A DNA stretch of 45,010 bases from Gammaproteobacteria bacterium (GTDB lineage Bacteria > Pseudomonadota > Gammaproteobacteria > Enterobacterales > Kangiellaceae). The stretch is taken from NCBI GenBank assembly GCA_013373545.1, contig JABXHQ010000042.1, forward strand, positions 1-45,010, read 5' to 3'. Below are positions 26,432 through 33,744 of the stretch, in pieces (within the stretch, counting starts at the first letter, position 1; each line of letters opens with the position of its first letter). Both the position numbers and the translations under genes were made by a program. Under the pieces are notes generated by a model that had not been told where the DNA came from, searched no databases, and saw only the letters and a program-made list of their open reading frames with translations.

Positions 26432-27064
26432 ATGAATAAACAAAAACGCGAAGAAATTTTTCAACGGTTTTATTCGGAAAATCCGCACCCGACAACAGAG
26501 CTTGAGTACACAAACGCTTTTGAGTTACTTATCGCTGTGATTTTATCGGCGCAAGCCACCGATGTCAGTGTGAATAAAGCAACAAGAAAATTGTATCCAG
26601 TCGCGAATACACCTGAAGCAATTTTGGCCCTTGGGGTCGATGGTTTAAAGTCCTATATTAAAACTATTGGGCTGTATAACTCGAAAGCAGAAAACGTCAT
26701 TAAAACCTGCCAAGCACTGGTCACTCAACATCAATCACAAGTTCCCGACAATCGCGAAGATTTGGAAGCATTACCAGGTGTTGGAAGAAAAACTGCGAAC
26801 GTGGTTTTGAATACCTTTTTTGGTCAACCTACGATGGCCGTTGACACCCATATTTTTCGGGTTTCCAATCGCACCAAAATCGCGCCCGGAAAAACCGTAC
26901 TAGAAGTAGAAAAAAAATTACTCAAATTTGTACCTAAGCCCTACTTAATAGACGCTCATCATTGGCTAATACTGCACGGCCGCTACACTTGTCTGGCCCG
27001 AAAGCCGAGGTGCGGGTCGTGTATTATTGAAGATCTATGTGAGTATAAGGATAAGGTCGATTAA
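26432..27064 (+). CDS. nth: Endonuclease III (DNA glycosylase/AP lyase)
   Basis: Base-excision repair enzyme for oxidised pyrimidines, with AP lyase activity. 210 residues (E. coli 211). The helix-hairpin-helix LPGVGRKTANVVL carries the catalytic Lys, and the catalytic Asp is in VDTHIFRVSNR. A [4Fe-4S] cluster motif C-x6-C-x2-C-x5-C closes the protein (CLARKPRCGSCIIEDLC). It starts 11 bases after hutI. It is not beside rnf genes, as it is in many gammaproteobacteria. Its stop shares a TTAA with the convergent motY stop. Confidence 0.97.
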   Translation: MNKQKREEIFQRFYSENPHPTTELEYTNAFELLIAVILSAQATDVSVNKATRKLYPVANTPEAILALGVDGLKSYIKTIGLYNSKAENVIKTCQALVTQHQSQVPDNREDLEALPGVGRKTANVVLNTFFGQPTMAVDTHIFRVSNRTKIAPGKTVLEVEKKLLKFVPKPYLIDAHHWLILHGRYTCLARKPRCGSCIIEDLCEYKDKVD

Positions 27065-27933
27065 CCCGCGCCTTTCTGCAAGGTAATAAACACCCGACGA
27101 TTCATCGCACGCCCCTCTTCGGTATGATTACTTTCGAGCGGTCGCCGTTCGCCATGCGAAGCGGTTAAAATTTTCTGCTGCGAAACACCTTTCTGGGCCA
27201 AGTAAGCTTTCACTTCATTCGCGCGCCGTTGTCCTAGTTTTTTATTATACCGCCGAAAAGCAATACTATCGGTATGCCCCTCAACTAACACCACTTGGAT
27301 ATCGGGATCGTATTTTATAAACTCGGCCAGCACATCGAGCTTTTGCATATCGCTTTGCGACAGCTTTGAGCGGTCAAAATCAAAATGCACCATGGTGTAC
27401 TGGATCTCGCGAAAGTCATACGGTAACAGCGACTCAACACAGTTCAGGAAGCTATCATAAACCGCCTTGAAATTAACTGCCGACAAGGCAATGGCCACCC
27501 GGTCACTCTTGTCTTCAAAGTCGCGATAGAAAAACGCAGGATTCATACCTTGCTCTAAGCTAACCAGCAATTTCCATGCTCCTTCATCGCCGATATTCAG
27601 AGTTTTCTCTCCGGGAACCGCATACACCCCATCCAGTTGTCGCGCACGCTTCCCAGGGTGCCATTGCGACGCCAAAGCGCGCACTTCAATGGGTGCGCCA
27701 GTCTTAAGGCGATTGCGCTTACTATCGAGGATAAAAAACATGTTCGGCGTGCGGCTGGCACGCGCAAAAAATTCGGCTTCTCCATAAGTAGGAATCGAAT
27801 GCCGTAAATGACACTGAACCGGATTCCCTTCAAATGTCCAACTAGACTCATCAATCTCGGCAAGATAGGTACGAAAGTCAGCATTGGCGCAGACTGCCAC
27901 ACTCATCAATACGCCCAAAATCAAATGTTTCAT
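27061..27933 (-). CDS. motY: Flagellar motor T-ring protein MotY (OmpA family)
   Basis: Periplasmic T-ring component of sodium-driven polar flagellar motors; it anchors stator units to peptidoglycan. 290 residues from ATG 27933. The signal peptide (1-18, MKHLILGVLMSVAVCANA) is followed by a MotY-type N-terminal domain (about 20-155: CHLRHSIPTYGEAEFF) and a C-terminal OmpA peptidoglycan-binding domain (about 165-285: VHFDFDRSKLS, VEGHTDSIAFRRYNKKLGQRRA). The open frame begins 19 codons earlier, but that start would precede the signal peptide; GAGG lies just before ATG 27933. No other flagellar gene is nearby, which is common for motY in Vibrio and Pseudomonas. Confidence 0.88.
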   Translation of the reverse strand: MKHLILGVLMSVAVCANADFRTYLAEIDESSWTFEGNPVQCHLRHSIPTYGEAEFFARASRTPNMFFILDSKRNRLKTGAPIEVRALASQWHPGKRARQLDGVYAVPGEKTLNIGDEGAWKLLVSLEQGMNPAFFYRDFEDKSDRVAIALSAVNFKAVYDSFLNCVESLLPYDFREIQYTMVHFDFDRSKLSQSDMQKLDVLAEFIKYDPDIQVVLVEGHTDSIAFRRYNKKLGQRRANEVKAYLAQKGVSQQKILTASHGERRPLESNHTEEGRAMNRRVFITLQKGAG

Positions 27934-28089
27934 CGCCTCAGTTCCAATGAATAGAAGTAACGGTGGATTTATTAAGATATCGGCCGTCACATTCGCGACT
28001 TGAAAAATTCAGTACATTTATTTCTCGATAGCACTGGAGCTTCCTACTGGGATCGGTAACAATAGCGCTGATTCGTTTTAGGAGTATTC

Positions 28090-28740
28090 ATGTTAGCCAG
28101 CCGATTTAGAGGATTTTTTCCTGTCGTTGTCGACGTTGAAACCGGAGGTTTTAACTGTCAAACCGATGCACTTTTAGAAGTAGCCGCCGTCACATTAGCT
28201 TTTGATAGTGAACAACAGCTCGTTATTGCCGATACCTTTCATGAACATGTCACCCCATTTGACGGTGCGAACCTAGAGCCAGCGGCGTTAGAAATTACCG
28301 GAATCGACCCCAACAATCCTCTGCGCGGAGCGAAAGACGAAGGTGAGGTTATCAAGGAGCTGTTCAAATTTGTCCGCAAACATCAAAAAGCAGCGGCTTG
28401 TCAGCGCTCGATCCTGGTCGGGCATAACTCAACTTTTGACCTTAGCTTTGTGAAAGCCGCTAGTGAACGACAAAATATCAAGCGCAATCCGTTTCATCCG
28501 TTTTCAACTTTTGATACCGCCAGTTTAGCGGCTTTATGTTATGGCCAAACCGTACTGGCTAAAGCCTGCCAAAGTGCTGCCGTTGAGTTTGACAATAAAC
28601 AAGCCCATTCGGCACTGTACGACACGCAGAAGACCGCTGAATTGTTTTGCCGAATGGTTAATCGCTACCAAGCGCTTGGTGGCTGGCCGCTAAACGAAGC
28701 AGCAGAAAGCTCGACAGCAACCGCCGCTACTCTCGCCTAA
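28090..28740 (+). CDS. rnt: Ribonuclease T
   Basis: DEDDh 3'-5' exonuclease that trims tRNA CCA ends and matures 5S and 23S rRNA. 216 residues (E. coli 215). The ExoI motif [10 protein letters not shown], the ExoII region [13 protein letters not shown] and the ExoIII region [15 protein letters not shown] contain the acidic and His catalytic residues. The ribosome site TAGGAG lies at a good distance from ATG 28090. It diverges from motY and ends at a bidirectional terminator. In many gammaproteobacteria rnt lies near grxD, bfd and peroxiredoxin genes, as it does here. Confidence 0.96.
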   Translation: MLASRFRGFFPVVVDVETGGFNCQTDALLEVAAVTLAFDSEQQLVIADTFHEHVTPFDGANLEPAALEITGIDPNNPLRGAKDEGEVIKELFKFVRKHQKAAACQRSILVGHNSTFDLSFVKAASERQNIKRNPFHPFSTFDTASLAALCYGQTVLAKACQSAAVEFDNKQAHSALYDTQKTAELFCRMVNRYQALGGWPLNEAAESSTATAATLA

Positions 28741-28751
28741 GTAATTGCAGC

Positions 28752-28780
28752 AAAAAAAAAGCGCCATAAGGCGCTTTTTT
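28752..28780. terminator. Bidirectional terminator between rnt and peroxiredoxin gene
   Basis: AGCGCC (28760-28765), loop ATAA, GGCGCT (28770-28775), flanked by nine A and six T, so it is active on both strands for the two convergent genes. Confidence 0.88.
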
Positions 28781-28797
28781 ACTACCGACAGAAAAAC

Positions 28798-29403
28798 TTA
28801 AAGTTTATCAGACTCGGTCGAAAGGTACGCAGCAACACCGTCTGGCGTAGCCGTCATGCCTTTATCACCATCTTTCCACCCAGCTGGGCAAACTTCGCCG
28901 TGCTGCTCAGTGAACTGAAGCGCATCAACCATACGCAACATTTCATCAATGTTACGGCCGAGCGGTAAATCGTTAACCACTTGATGACGAACCATACCGG
29001 CTTGATCGATTAAAAATGATGCACGGAAAGCAACGCCAGCCTCTGGATGCTCAACATCGTAGGCTTGACAGATTGCGTGTTTAACATCCGCCACTAAGGT
29101 ATAACCAACTTCACCGATCCCACCTTTCTCTACCGGGGTATTACGCCATGCATTGTGGCTGAACTGAGAGTCGATCGAAACACCAATCACCTCTACACCA
29201 CGCTTTTTGAATTCCTCTAAGCGGTGGTTAAAAGCAATTAGCTCAGATGGACATACAAATGTGAAATCAAGCGGATAGAAAAACACAACCGCATACTTTC
29301 CTTTTGTGGCGTCTTTAAAGTTGTAACTATCTACAATTTCACCATTACCAAGTACTGCTGCTGCGCTGAAGTCCGGCGCTTCTCTTCCAACTAATACACC
29401 CAT
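28798..29403 (-). CDS. Typical 2-Cys peroxiredoxin (AhpC/Prx1 type)
   Basis: Thiol peroxidase that reduces H2O2 and organic peroxides in the cytoplasm. 201 residues from ATG 29403. The peroxidatic Cys51 is in FTFVCPSELIAF and the resolving Cys172 in HGEVCPAGWKDG, so it is a typical 2-Cys, Prx1-type enzyme. The frame opens at a TTG at 29415, but GGAG overlaps that codon and sits 7 bases before ATG 29403. It diverges from bfd across 189 bases that contain a Fur-like site nearer to bfd. No ahpF lies beside it, so thioredoxin is the likely reductant. Confidence 0.93.
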   Translation of the reverse strand: MGVLVGREAPDFSAAAVLGNGEIVDSYNFKDATKGKYAVVFFYPLDFTFVCPSELIAFNHRLEEFKKRGVEVIGVSIDSQFSHNAWRNTPVEKGGIGEVGYTLVADVKHAICQAYDVEHPEAGVAFRASFLIDQAGMVRHQVVNDLPLGRNIDEMLRMVDALQFTEQHGEVCPAGWKDGDKGMTATPDGVAAYLSTESDKL

Positions 29404-29439
29404 GTTATTCTCCAATTGTTAGGTTAATTTGCGCCAAGC

Positions 29440-29445
29440 ATTATA
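29440..29445 (-). promoter_or_regulatory. Candidate -10 element for the peroxiredoxin gene
   Basis: A perfect TATAAT on the minus strand (ATTATA on plus), 37 bases before the peroxiredoxin ATG. No good -35 hexamer lies 17 bases upstream (GCCCCA), as is typical of activator-dependent promoters such as those driven by OxyR; the activator is inferred only. Confidence 0.45.
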
Positions 29446-29533
29446 AACAACTGCAATGGCTCTGGGGCAGACATTTTAAAAGTAATCGCTTTTATCGATT
29501 AATTGCTCAACTTGCTCCCAAACAACAATTGTA

Positions 29534-29562
29534 TTGACAATCATTCTCATTTGCATTAAATT
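29534..29562 (+). promoter_or_regulatory. bfd: Consensus sigma70 promoter of bfd
   Basis: TTGACA (29534-29539), exactly 17 bases, TAAATT (29557-29562), ending 30 bases before the bfd ATG. It is the best promoter in the window by eye. The spacer is occupied by a Fur-like site. Confidence 0.8.
29536..29554. promoter_or_regulatory. Fur-box-like operator in the bfd promoter
   Basis: GACAATCATTCTCATTTGC matches 13 of 19 positions of the Fur consensus GATAATGATAATCATTATC and contains the familiar ATTCTCATTT core. It overlaps the -35 and spacer of the bfd promoter, so Fur with iron would block polymerase. This fits the known iron repression of bfd. Confidence 0.75.
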
Positions 29563-29592
29563 TACACCATAGTCGTTTTAGAGATTGATTCA

Positions 29593-29787
29593 ATGTACGT
29601 GTGTTTATGTCGGGGTATCACCGATTCAGATATTAAAACTGCTGTTGAAGAAGGCAAAGCCACTTGTATGCGTAGTTTGAGCATCGAGTTGGGCATCGCT
29701 GGCGATTGTGGACGCTGCGGACAAGCCGCCAAAGCTTTGTTGGAACAGTGGGTTACGCCAGAAGTGGCCTTTAACAATGTTGCGTAG
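29593..29787 (+). CDS. bfd: Bacterioferritin-associated ferredoxin
   Basis: A small [2Fe-2S] protein (64 residues) that reduces the iron core of bacterioferritin to release iron. The Bfd-type cluster ligands are Cys4 and Cys6 (VCLCRGIT) and Cys39 and Cys42 (GDCGRCG). Length and pattern match E. coli Bfd. A consensus promoter with a Fur-like site lies directly upstream, predicting induction when iron is scarce. The bacterioferritin gene bfr is not in the window. It ends at a bidirectional terminator before grxD. Confidence 0.94.
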   Translation: MYVCLCRGITDSDIKTAVEEGKATCMRSLSIELGIAGDCGRCGQAAKALLEQWVTPEVAFNNVA

Positions 29788-29802
29788 AGCTAGAGATTGA
29801 TT

Positions 29803-29830
29803 AAAAAAGCCGCTATAAGCGGCTTTTTTA
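29803..29830. terminator. Bidirectional terminator between bfd and grxD
   Basis: AGCCGC (29808-29813) pairs with GCGGCT (29819-29824), loop of 5, with A-tract on the left and T-tract on the right, so it serves both convergent genes. Confidence 0.87.
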
Positions 29831-29863
29831 GTGTCTGACTGTAAATCTTAGTCGCCGTAGAGC

Positions 29864-30178
29864 TTACTGGCGAGCTTCTTTGATTAAACTTTGCAATTCA
29901 CCCTTCTGAAACATCTCAAGTACGATATCACAACCGCCAATCAATTCGCCTTTCACCCATAACTGCGGAAATGTAGGCCAATTCGCGTAATTTGGCAGCT
30001 CTGCACGGATGTCCGGATTCTCTAAAATATCAACGTAGGAGAATTCTTCGCCACACTGCATTAATGCTTGAACCGCTTGTGCTGAAAAGCCGCACATTGG
30101 GAGCTTCGGCGAGCCTTTCATGTAAATCAAAATATCATTTTCCGCAATTTGCTGCTTGATACGGTCCAAAGTTTCCAT
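29864..30178 (-). CDS. grxD: Monothiol glutaredoxin Grx4 (CGFS type)
   Basis: Fe-S cluster carrier and iron-homeostasis protein of the CGFS glutaredoxin family, 104 residues. The active site is PMCGFSAQAV with Cys29; the glutathione-binding segments WPTFPQLWVKGELIGG and CDIVLEM are present. The frame could begin at a GTG (30184), but AGAGGTG overlaps it and lies 7 bases before ATG 30178, which is also the usual start METLDRI. It sits between bfd and sodB, an iron/redox group. Confidence 0.95.
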   Translation of the reverse strand: METLDRIKQQIAENDILIYMKGSPKLPMCGFSAQAVQALMQCGEEFSYVDILENPDIRAELPNYANWPTFPQLWVKGELIGGCDIVLEMFQKGELQSLIKEARQ

Positions 30179-30429
30179 ATACACCTCTAAATTCGTTAAA
30201 CCAGATAGATGGCGTGATCTTAATCAACCTGTACCGTGAACGCCAGTGTATTTAATGGAAATTTCGCAATAAATACCGATTAACCTTTTCATTTTTATGG
30301 TCTTTTTCAATCCATTTTTCCGATTACTGCCAAAAAGGTCTAACAATATAGGTCCAATATGACTACAATGACGCCTGACAATTGAACACTCTATTAAACT
30401 AACGACTATGGATTGAAGGAGCTTTTACT

Positions 30430-31014
30430 ATGGCTTTCGAATTACCCCCTCTACCCTACGCAAAAGACGCACTTGCACCGACAATTTCGGAAGAAACTTT
30501 AGAGTTCCACTACGGCAAACATCACAACACTTATGTGGTTAACTTAAACAACTTGGTGGAAGGTACCGAGTTTGCCAACGCTTCTCTTGAAGACATTATC
30601 AAGCAATCATCAGGTGGCATCTTTAACAACGCAGCTCAAGTATGGAACCACACTTTCTACTGGAACAGCATGAGTCCTAATGGTGGTGGCGAACCATCGG
30701 GAGAGCTTGCTTCAGCGATCAACTCCGCTTTCGGCAGTTTTGAAGAATTCAAAACCAAGTTCTCACAATCAGCAGCCACTAACTTCGGCTCTGGCTGGAC
30801 TTGGTTAGTAAAAAAATCCGATGGTAGCTTGGACATTATGAATACTTCAAATGCCGGTTGTCCTCTAACTGAAGCAGGCGTAACACCACTCCTAACGGTT
30901 GATGTTTGGGAACACGCCTACTACATTGACTACCGCAATGCTCGCCCTAAATACCTTGAAGCATTCTGGAACCTAGTCAACTGGGAATTTGCGGCTAACA
31001 ATTTTAGCGCTTAA
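30430..31014 (+). CDS. sodB: Superoxide dismutase, iron type
   Basis: Cytoplasmic Fe-superoxide dismutase, 194 residues (E. coli SodB 193). Metal ligands lie in LEFHYGKHH (His), VWNHTFYW (His) and [11 protein letters not shown] (Asp and His). The opening [15 protein letters not shown] and the segment [11 protein letters not shown] are typical of the Fe type. A strong AAGGAG ribosome site precedes the ATG. The 245-base gap from grxD probably holds its promoter; a TACAAT lies near 30365. It ends near a strong hairpin shared with the convergent DUF4124 gene. Confidence 0.97.
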   Translation: MAFELPPLPYAKDALAPTISEETLEFHYGKHHNTYVVNLNNLVEGTEFANASLEDIIKQSSGGIFNNAAQVWNHTFYWNSMSPNGGGEPSGELASAINSAFGSFEEFKTKFSQSAATNFGSGWTWLVKKSDGSLDIMNTSNAGCPLTEAGVTPLLTVDVWEHAYYIDYRNARPKYLEAFWNLVNWEFAANNFSA

Positions 31015-31026
31015 TTCTTATCACTA

Positions 31027-31051
31027 CCGTGCAGCTACCCAAGCTGCACGG
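31027..31051. terminator. Strong hairpin between sodB and the DUF4124 gene, no U-tract
   Basis: A perfect 10-base-pair stem, CCGTGCAGCT with AGCTGCACGG, loop ACCCA, lying between two convergent stop codons. No T-run follows on either strand, so classical intrinsic termination is doubtful. It may instead protect the 3' ends. Confidence 0.45.
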
Positions 31052-31056
31052 CTACT

Positions 31057-31497
31057 CTAGCAATTCTTCAACCGCCAATAACGCAATTCTCGCAACCGCC
31101 GCATATCTTGAGTATCACCGCGCTGCTGTTTGCGCTGTCGCTCAAGTTTTTTAATGATCGGCTGAACGGCCCGACACGCTTCTTTTCGTTGTCTGATTAA
31201 GCCGGCACCACGTGTCGCTCGCCTAGCTTTTTGTAATGACATTAACTTAACCGGTTGCCACGCCACCACCGGCCGAGGGGTTAGCTGAACCAGAGTGTAG
31301 GACTGCTGAGATGGCGGCCGATCGCTAAACTGCCAGTGCCCAGAGTGATCTTGCCAACGAAAAATCGGTTCTGCTGATAAGGGTACAGAAAAGAAGAGTA
31401 ATAGTATTCCAAGCATCGCCCCCAAACCGGTACATTGGTGATGACTTAGCTTGCCAATGCCCTCCTTTAATAAGTAACTTTCCGAGCGTTCTATCAT
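31057..31497 (-). CDS. DUF4124-domain exported protein
   Basis: A 146-residue protein with a hydrophobic signal segment (about 28-42, MLGILLLFFSVPLSA) followed by a DUF4124 motif (IFRWQDHSGHWQFSDRPP). The remainder is strongly basic (Arg/Lys/Gln-rich, KLERQRKQQRGDTQDMRRL), probably helical. Function unknown; DUF4124 proteins are periplasmic or envelope-associated. ATG 31497 has GAGG 5 bases upstream and is preferred, although it gives a long n-region. ATG 31416 would give a standard signal peptide but has no clear ribosome site. Confidence 0.75.
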   Translation of the reverse strand: MIERSESYLLKEGIGKLSHHQCTGLGAMLGILLLFFSVPLSAEPIFRWQDHSGHWQFSDRPPSQQSYTLVQLTPRPVVAWQPVKLMSLQKARRATRGAGLIRQRKEACRAVQPIIKKLERQRKQQRGDTQDMRRLRELRYWRLKNC

Positions 31498-31818
31498 TGC
31501 GTCCTCGCTTTTCTTGGTTCATCAAAGCGCAGAGCATGACAAAATGGCTTGCAATTAGCTGCGGCTCAACGCTCAACTTTGCCGCAGCAATTTGCACAAT
31601 TGAAGGTCGCTGATTGGGTATTACTTTTATGAGATTTTTTTTCTTTTAACAAGTTATCCACAGGTTTGACACAAACCTATACCTTGCTCCAAAGATTGGT
31701 ATTGTTTACTGTTTGGTCAGTCAAAACATCTGGGTTCGCAAGGAGCACCGACCTAGACCCATAACAAAATGAAAATCTTCGTACCTCTCCAAAATTCATG
31801 AGCGCACAGGCGCTCATT
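31498..31818. other. Gene-free stretch with palindromes and a DnaA-box-like site
   Basis: The only gene-free stretch over 300 bases; no open frame of note was found. It holds TTATCCACA, a perfect DnaA-box match (31654-31662); AGGTTT-GACAC-AAACCT (31662-31678); a TetR-operator-like partial palindrome TGTTTGGTCAGTCAAAACA (31710-31728); and a plus-strand hairpin with T-rich tail (31798-31827). The DUF4124 promoter must lie here on the minus strand. The palindromes could be its operators or belong to an unannotated plus-strand small RNA. Confidence 0.5.
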
Positions 31819-31827
31819 TTATTTTCC
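31798..31827 (+). terminator. Hairpin with T-rich tail, plus strand
   Basis: ATGAGCGC (31798-31805), loop ACAG, GCGCTCAT (31810-31817), then TTTATTTT on the plus strand. On the minus strand, where it would serve the M1 peptidase gene that ends at 31819, the tail is only GAATTTT. It may serve that gene weakly, but the better tail faces plus, where no gene ends. Confidence 0.6.
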
Positions 31828-33723
31828 GGCAAAGATTTTATCGATACTCTGCTGCGCTAACGGGTGATAACCAGCGCGTGCTTGGCGGTAAATATCAGCA
31901 GCCCATACCTTGCTTTGCGGCGATAAGTCAGCCAATAACTGATACAAAGGCACTATAAACTTGCGACGACCGACTGACTTGAGAAACTCCGCCACGGCCG
32001 GATCCACTTCACGGTACCCATTGGTTAGCGCAAATCGATACCAAGCAAATTGAATCTCTGCGTTGTTTGACTCAGTGAGTCCTAATGTTCTGTCGAGCTC
32101 GCGGATCTTGCGGCGAGCTAAATCAGCAGGTAATGATTCAATAAAGTACAGCCACTCATGTACCGACCAATCTACTTGTTTTAAGGCGCCAGTGGCGATG
32201 CGATTTGCCCGCCAAGCGGCCATGGTTTCGGCAACCTGCTCAAATGCCGAACTGACCGGAGTTGGAGAATTTGCTGGTAATCCAGGTTGGTAAACCCATT
32301 GTTCAACCTCCTCCATGCTGACCACCCCCGGATTAGGTTGCAATAAATGTTGCTCAAGATAGTTAATAAATTGTTCCGTAGTTAACGACTGAAAAGCAAA
32401 TTTATTAAAATAACCTTTTACAAAGGGATCAAAAATCTCACGACCAAACCGCTGTTCTAAAAAAAGCAAAAACAAGTGGCCTTTTATATACGGAACTTCA
32501 GAGAATGCATCATCGGGATCTCGCCCGTCTAAGGTAATTTTTAACCGCGTATCCGCCGCCGCTAAACTATCCAAGTCACGCTGCAACGACGCAACACTCA
32601 ACCACTGCTCCATTACCGCTCGTTCAACACCAAACGCTTCTTCCATGATGCGGTTTTCGACATAACTGGTAAAACCTTCGTTGAGCCACAAGTCATTCCA
32701 AGTTGCATTGGTTACTAAATTACCCGACCAAGAGTGCGCCAGTTCATGAGCAATTAAATTAACCAAACTCTTGTCACCTGCAATTACGGTTGGGGTAATA
32801 AACGATAAGCGCGGATTTTCCATACCACCAAATGGAAACGCTGGCGGCAATATCAATAAATCGTATTGCTGCCAACGGTAAGGACCATACAAAGCTTCAG
32901 TAATAGCGATCATTTTTTGGGTATCATCAAACTCAGCCACCGCACGATCCAGAATATCGGGCTCAGCCCATATTCCGGTTTGCTCAGACATTTTTTGATA
33001 TTGCAAGTTTCCTGCTGCAATGGCAATTAGATAAGGGGGGATCGCTTGTGGCATCGAGAAATGAAAGCCTTCATCATTACGCGCAACTGATTCAGCGCTC
33101 ATCACTACCTTCAATGGTTTAGCAACATTCACACGCGCACTATAAGTAACTCGAATTGCAGGAGAGTCTTGCAATGGGATCCAGCTACGTGCATGGATGG
33201 CTTGCGATTGGCTGTACATAAATGGAAATTTTTTAGAGCCGGTTTGCTGCTCACTAAGCCATTGCAGACCAGACGCAGTGGGCGCCGTTTGATAGGCAAT
33301 TTTAACCTTACTCGCCTGCTCGGGCAATTGTATGACTAATGCTCGACCTTTTACCTCGTCAACAGGCCCCATTTCAAATGGAGCGATTAACCAAGCTTCC
33401 TGCTTTAGATATCGAACGCTTTTAATCGTCAGTTCACGTGTGTCAAGCCGCAATTCCCGCGCCGAGGCATCAAACCAATTTAATGATAGTTCCGCCTCTC
33501 CTGACAAGGTTTGCGTTTTAAAGTCAACATTAAGCATAAGATCAATGTGGTGCGTTCGTACAACATCTAAATTGGCAAACGTTAACTCATCATTAACCAT
33601 CGTAGCTTTGCTGGCAACAGCCGGTGTATCGACGTTAGTTGATTGCGAACGCTGCGGAGTAACACACGCCGTCAAAACTATAGCCAGTAAACTAATGACT
33701 ATCGGAAAAAAATATTTATTCAT
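31819..33723 (-). CDS. M1-family zinc aminopeptidase lipoprotein (LTA4H-like)
   Basis: A 634-residue zinc aminopeptidase anchored as a lipoprotein. The N-terminus ends LTAC, a good lipobox (Cys20). An N-terminal beta saddle is followed by the exopeptidase motif FGGMENPRLSF, the zinc site HELAHSW and, 18 residues on, the third ligand in LNEGFTSYVENR. The C-terminal helical HEAT-like domain resembles the leukotriene-A4-hydrolase/aminopeptidase-B branch rather than PepN. It probably cleaves N-terminal residues from peptides in the periplasm or at the cell surface. It starts 21 bases after ppnN on the same strand, a probable operon. Confidence 0.93.
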   Translation of the reverse strand: MNKYFFPIVISLLAIVLTACVTPQRSQSTNVDTPAVASKATMVNDELTFANLDVVRTHHIDLMLNVDFKTQTLSGEAELSLNWFDASARELRLDTRELTIKSVRYLKQEAWLIAPFEMGPVDEVKGRALVIQLPEQASKVKIAYQTAPTASGLQWLSEQQTGSKKFPFMYSQSQAIHARSWIPLQDSPAIRVTYSARVNVAKPLKVVMSAESVARNDEGFHFSMPQAIPPYLIAIAAGNLQYQKMSEQTGIWAEPDILDRAVAEFDDTQKMIAITEALYGPYRWQQYDLLILPPAFPFGGMENPRLSFITPTVIAGDKSLVNLIAHELAHSWSGNLVTNATWNDLWLNEGFTSYVENRIMEEAFGVERAVMEQWLSVASLQRDLDSLAAADTRLKITLDGRDPDDAFSEVPYIKGHLFLLFLEQRFGREIFDPFVKGYFNKFAFQSLTTEQFINYLEQHLLQPNPGVVSMEEVEQWVYQPGLPANSPTPVSSAFEQVAETMAAWRANRIATGALKQVDWSVHEWLYFIESLPADLARRKIRELDRTLGLTESNNAEIQFAWYRFALTNGYREVDPAVAEFLKSVGRRKFIVPLYQLLADLSPQSKVWAADIYRQARAGYHPLAQQSIDKIFAGK

Positions 33724-33744
33724 TTACTATTAAACTCTTTATTC

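Noticed and set aside
31654-31662. A replication origin at the single DnaA box
   Set aside because: Only one box, no AT-rich unwinding region or DnaA-box cluster, and no dnaA, dnaN, gidA or rpmH neighbours.
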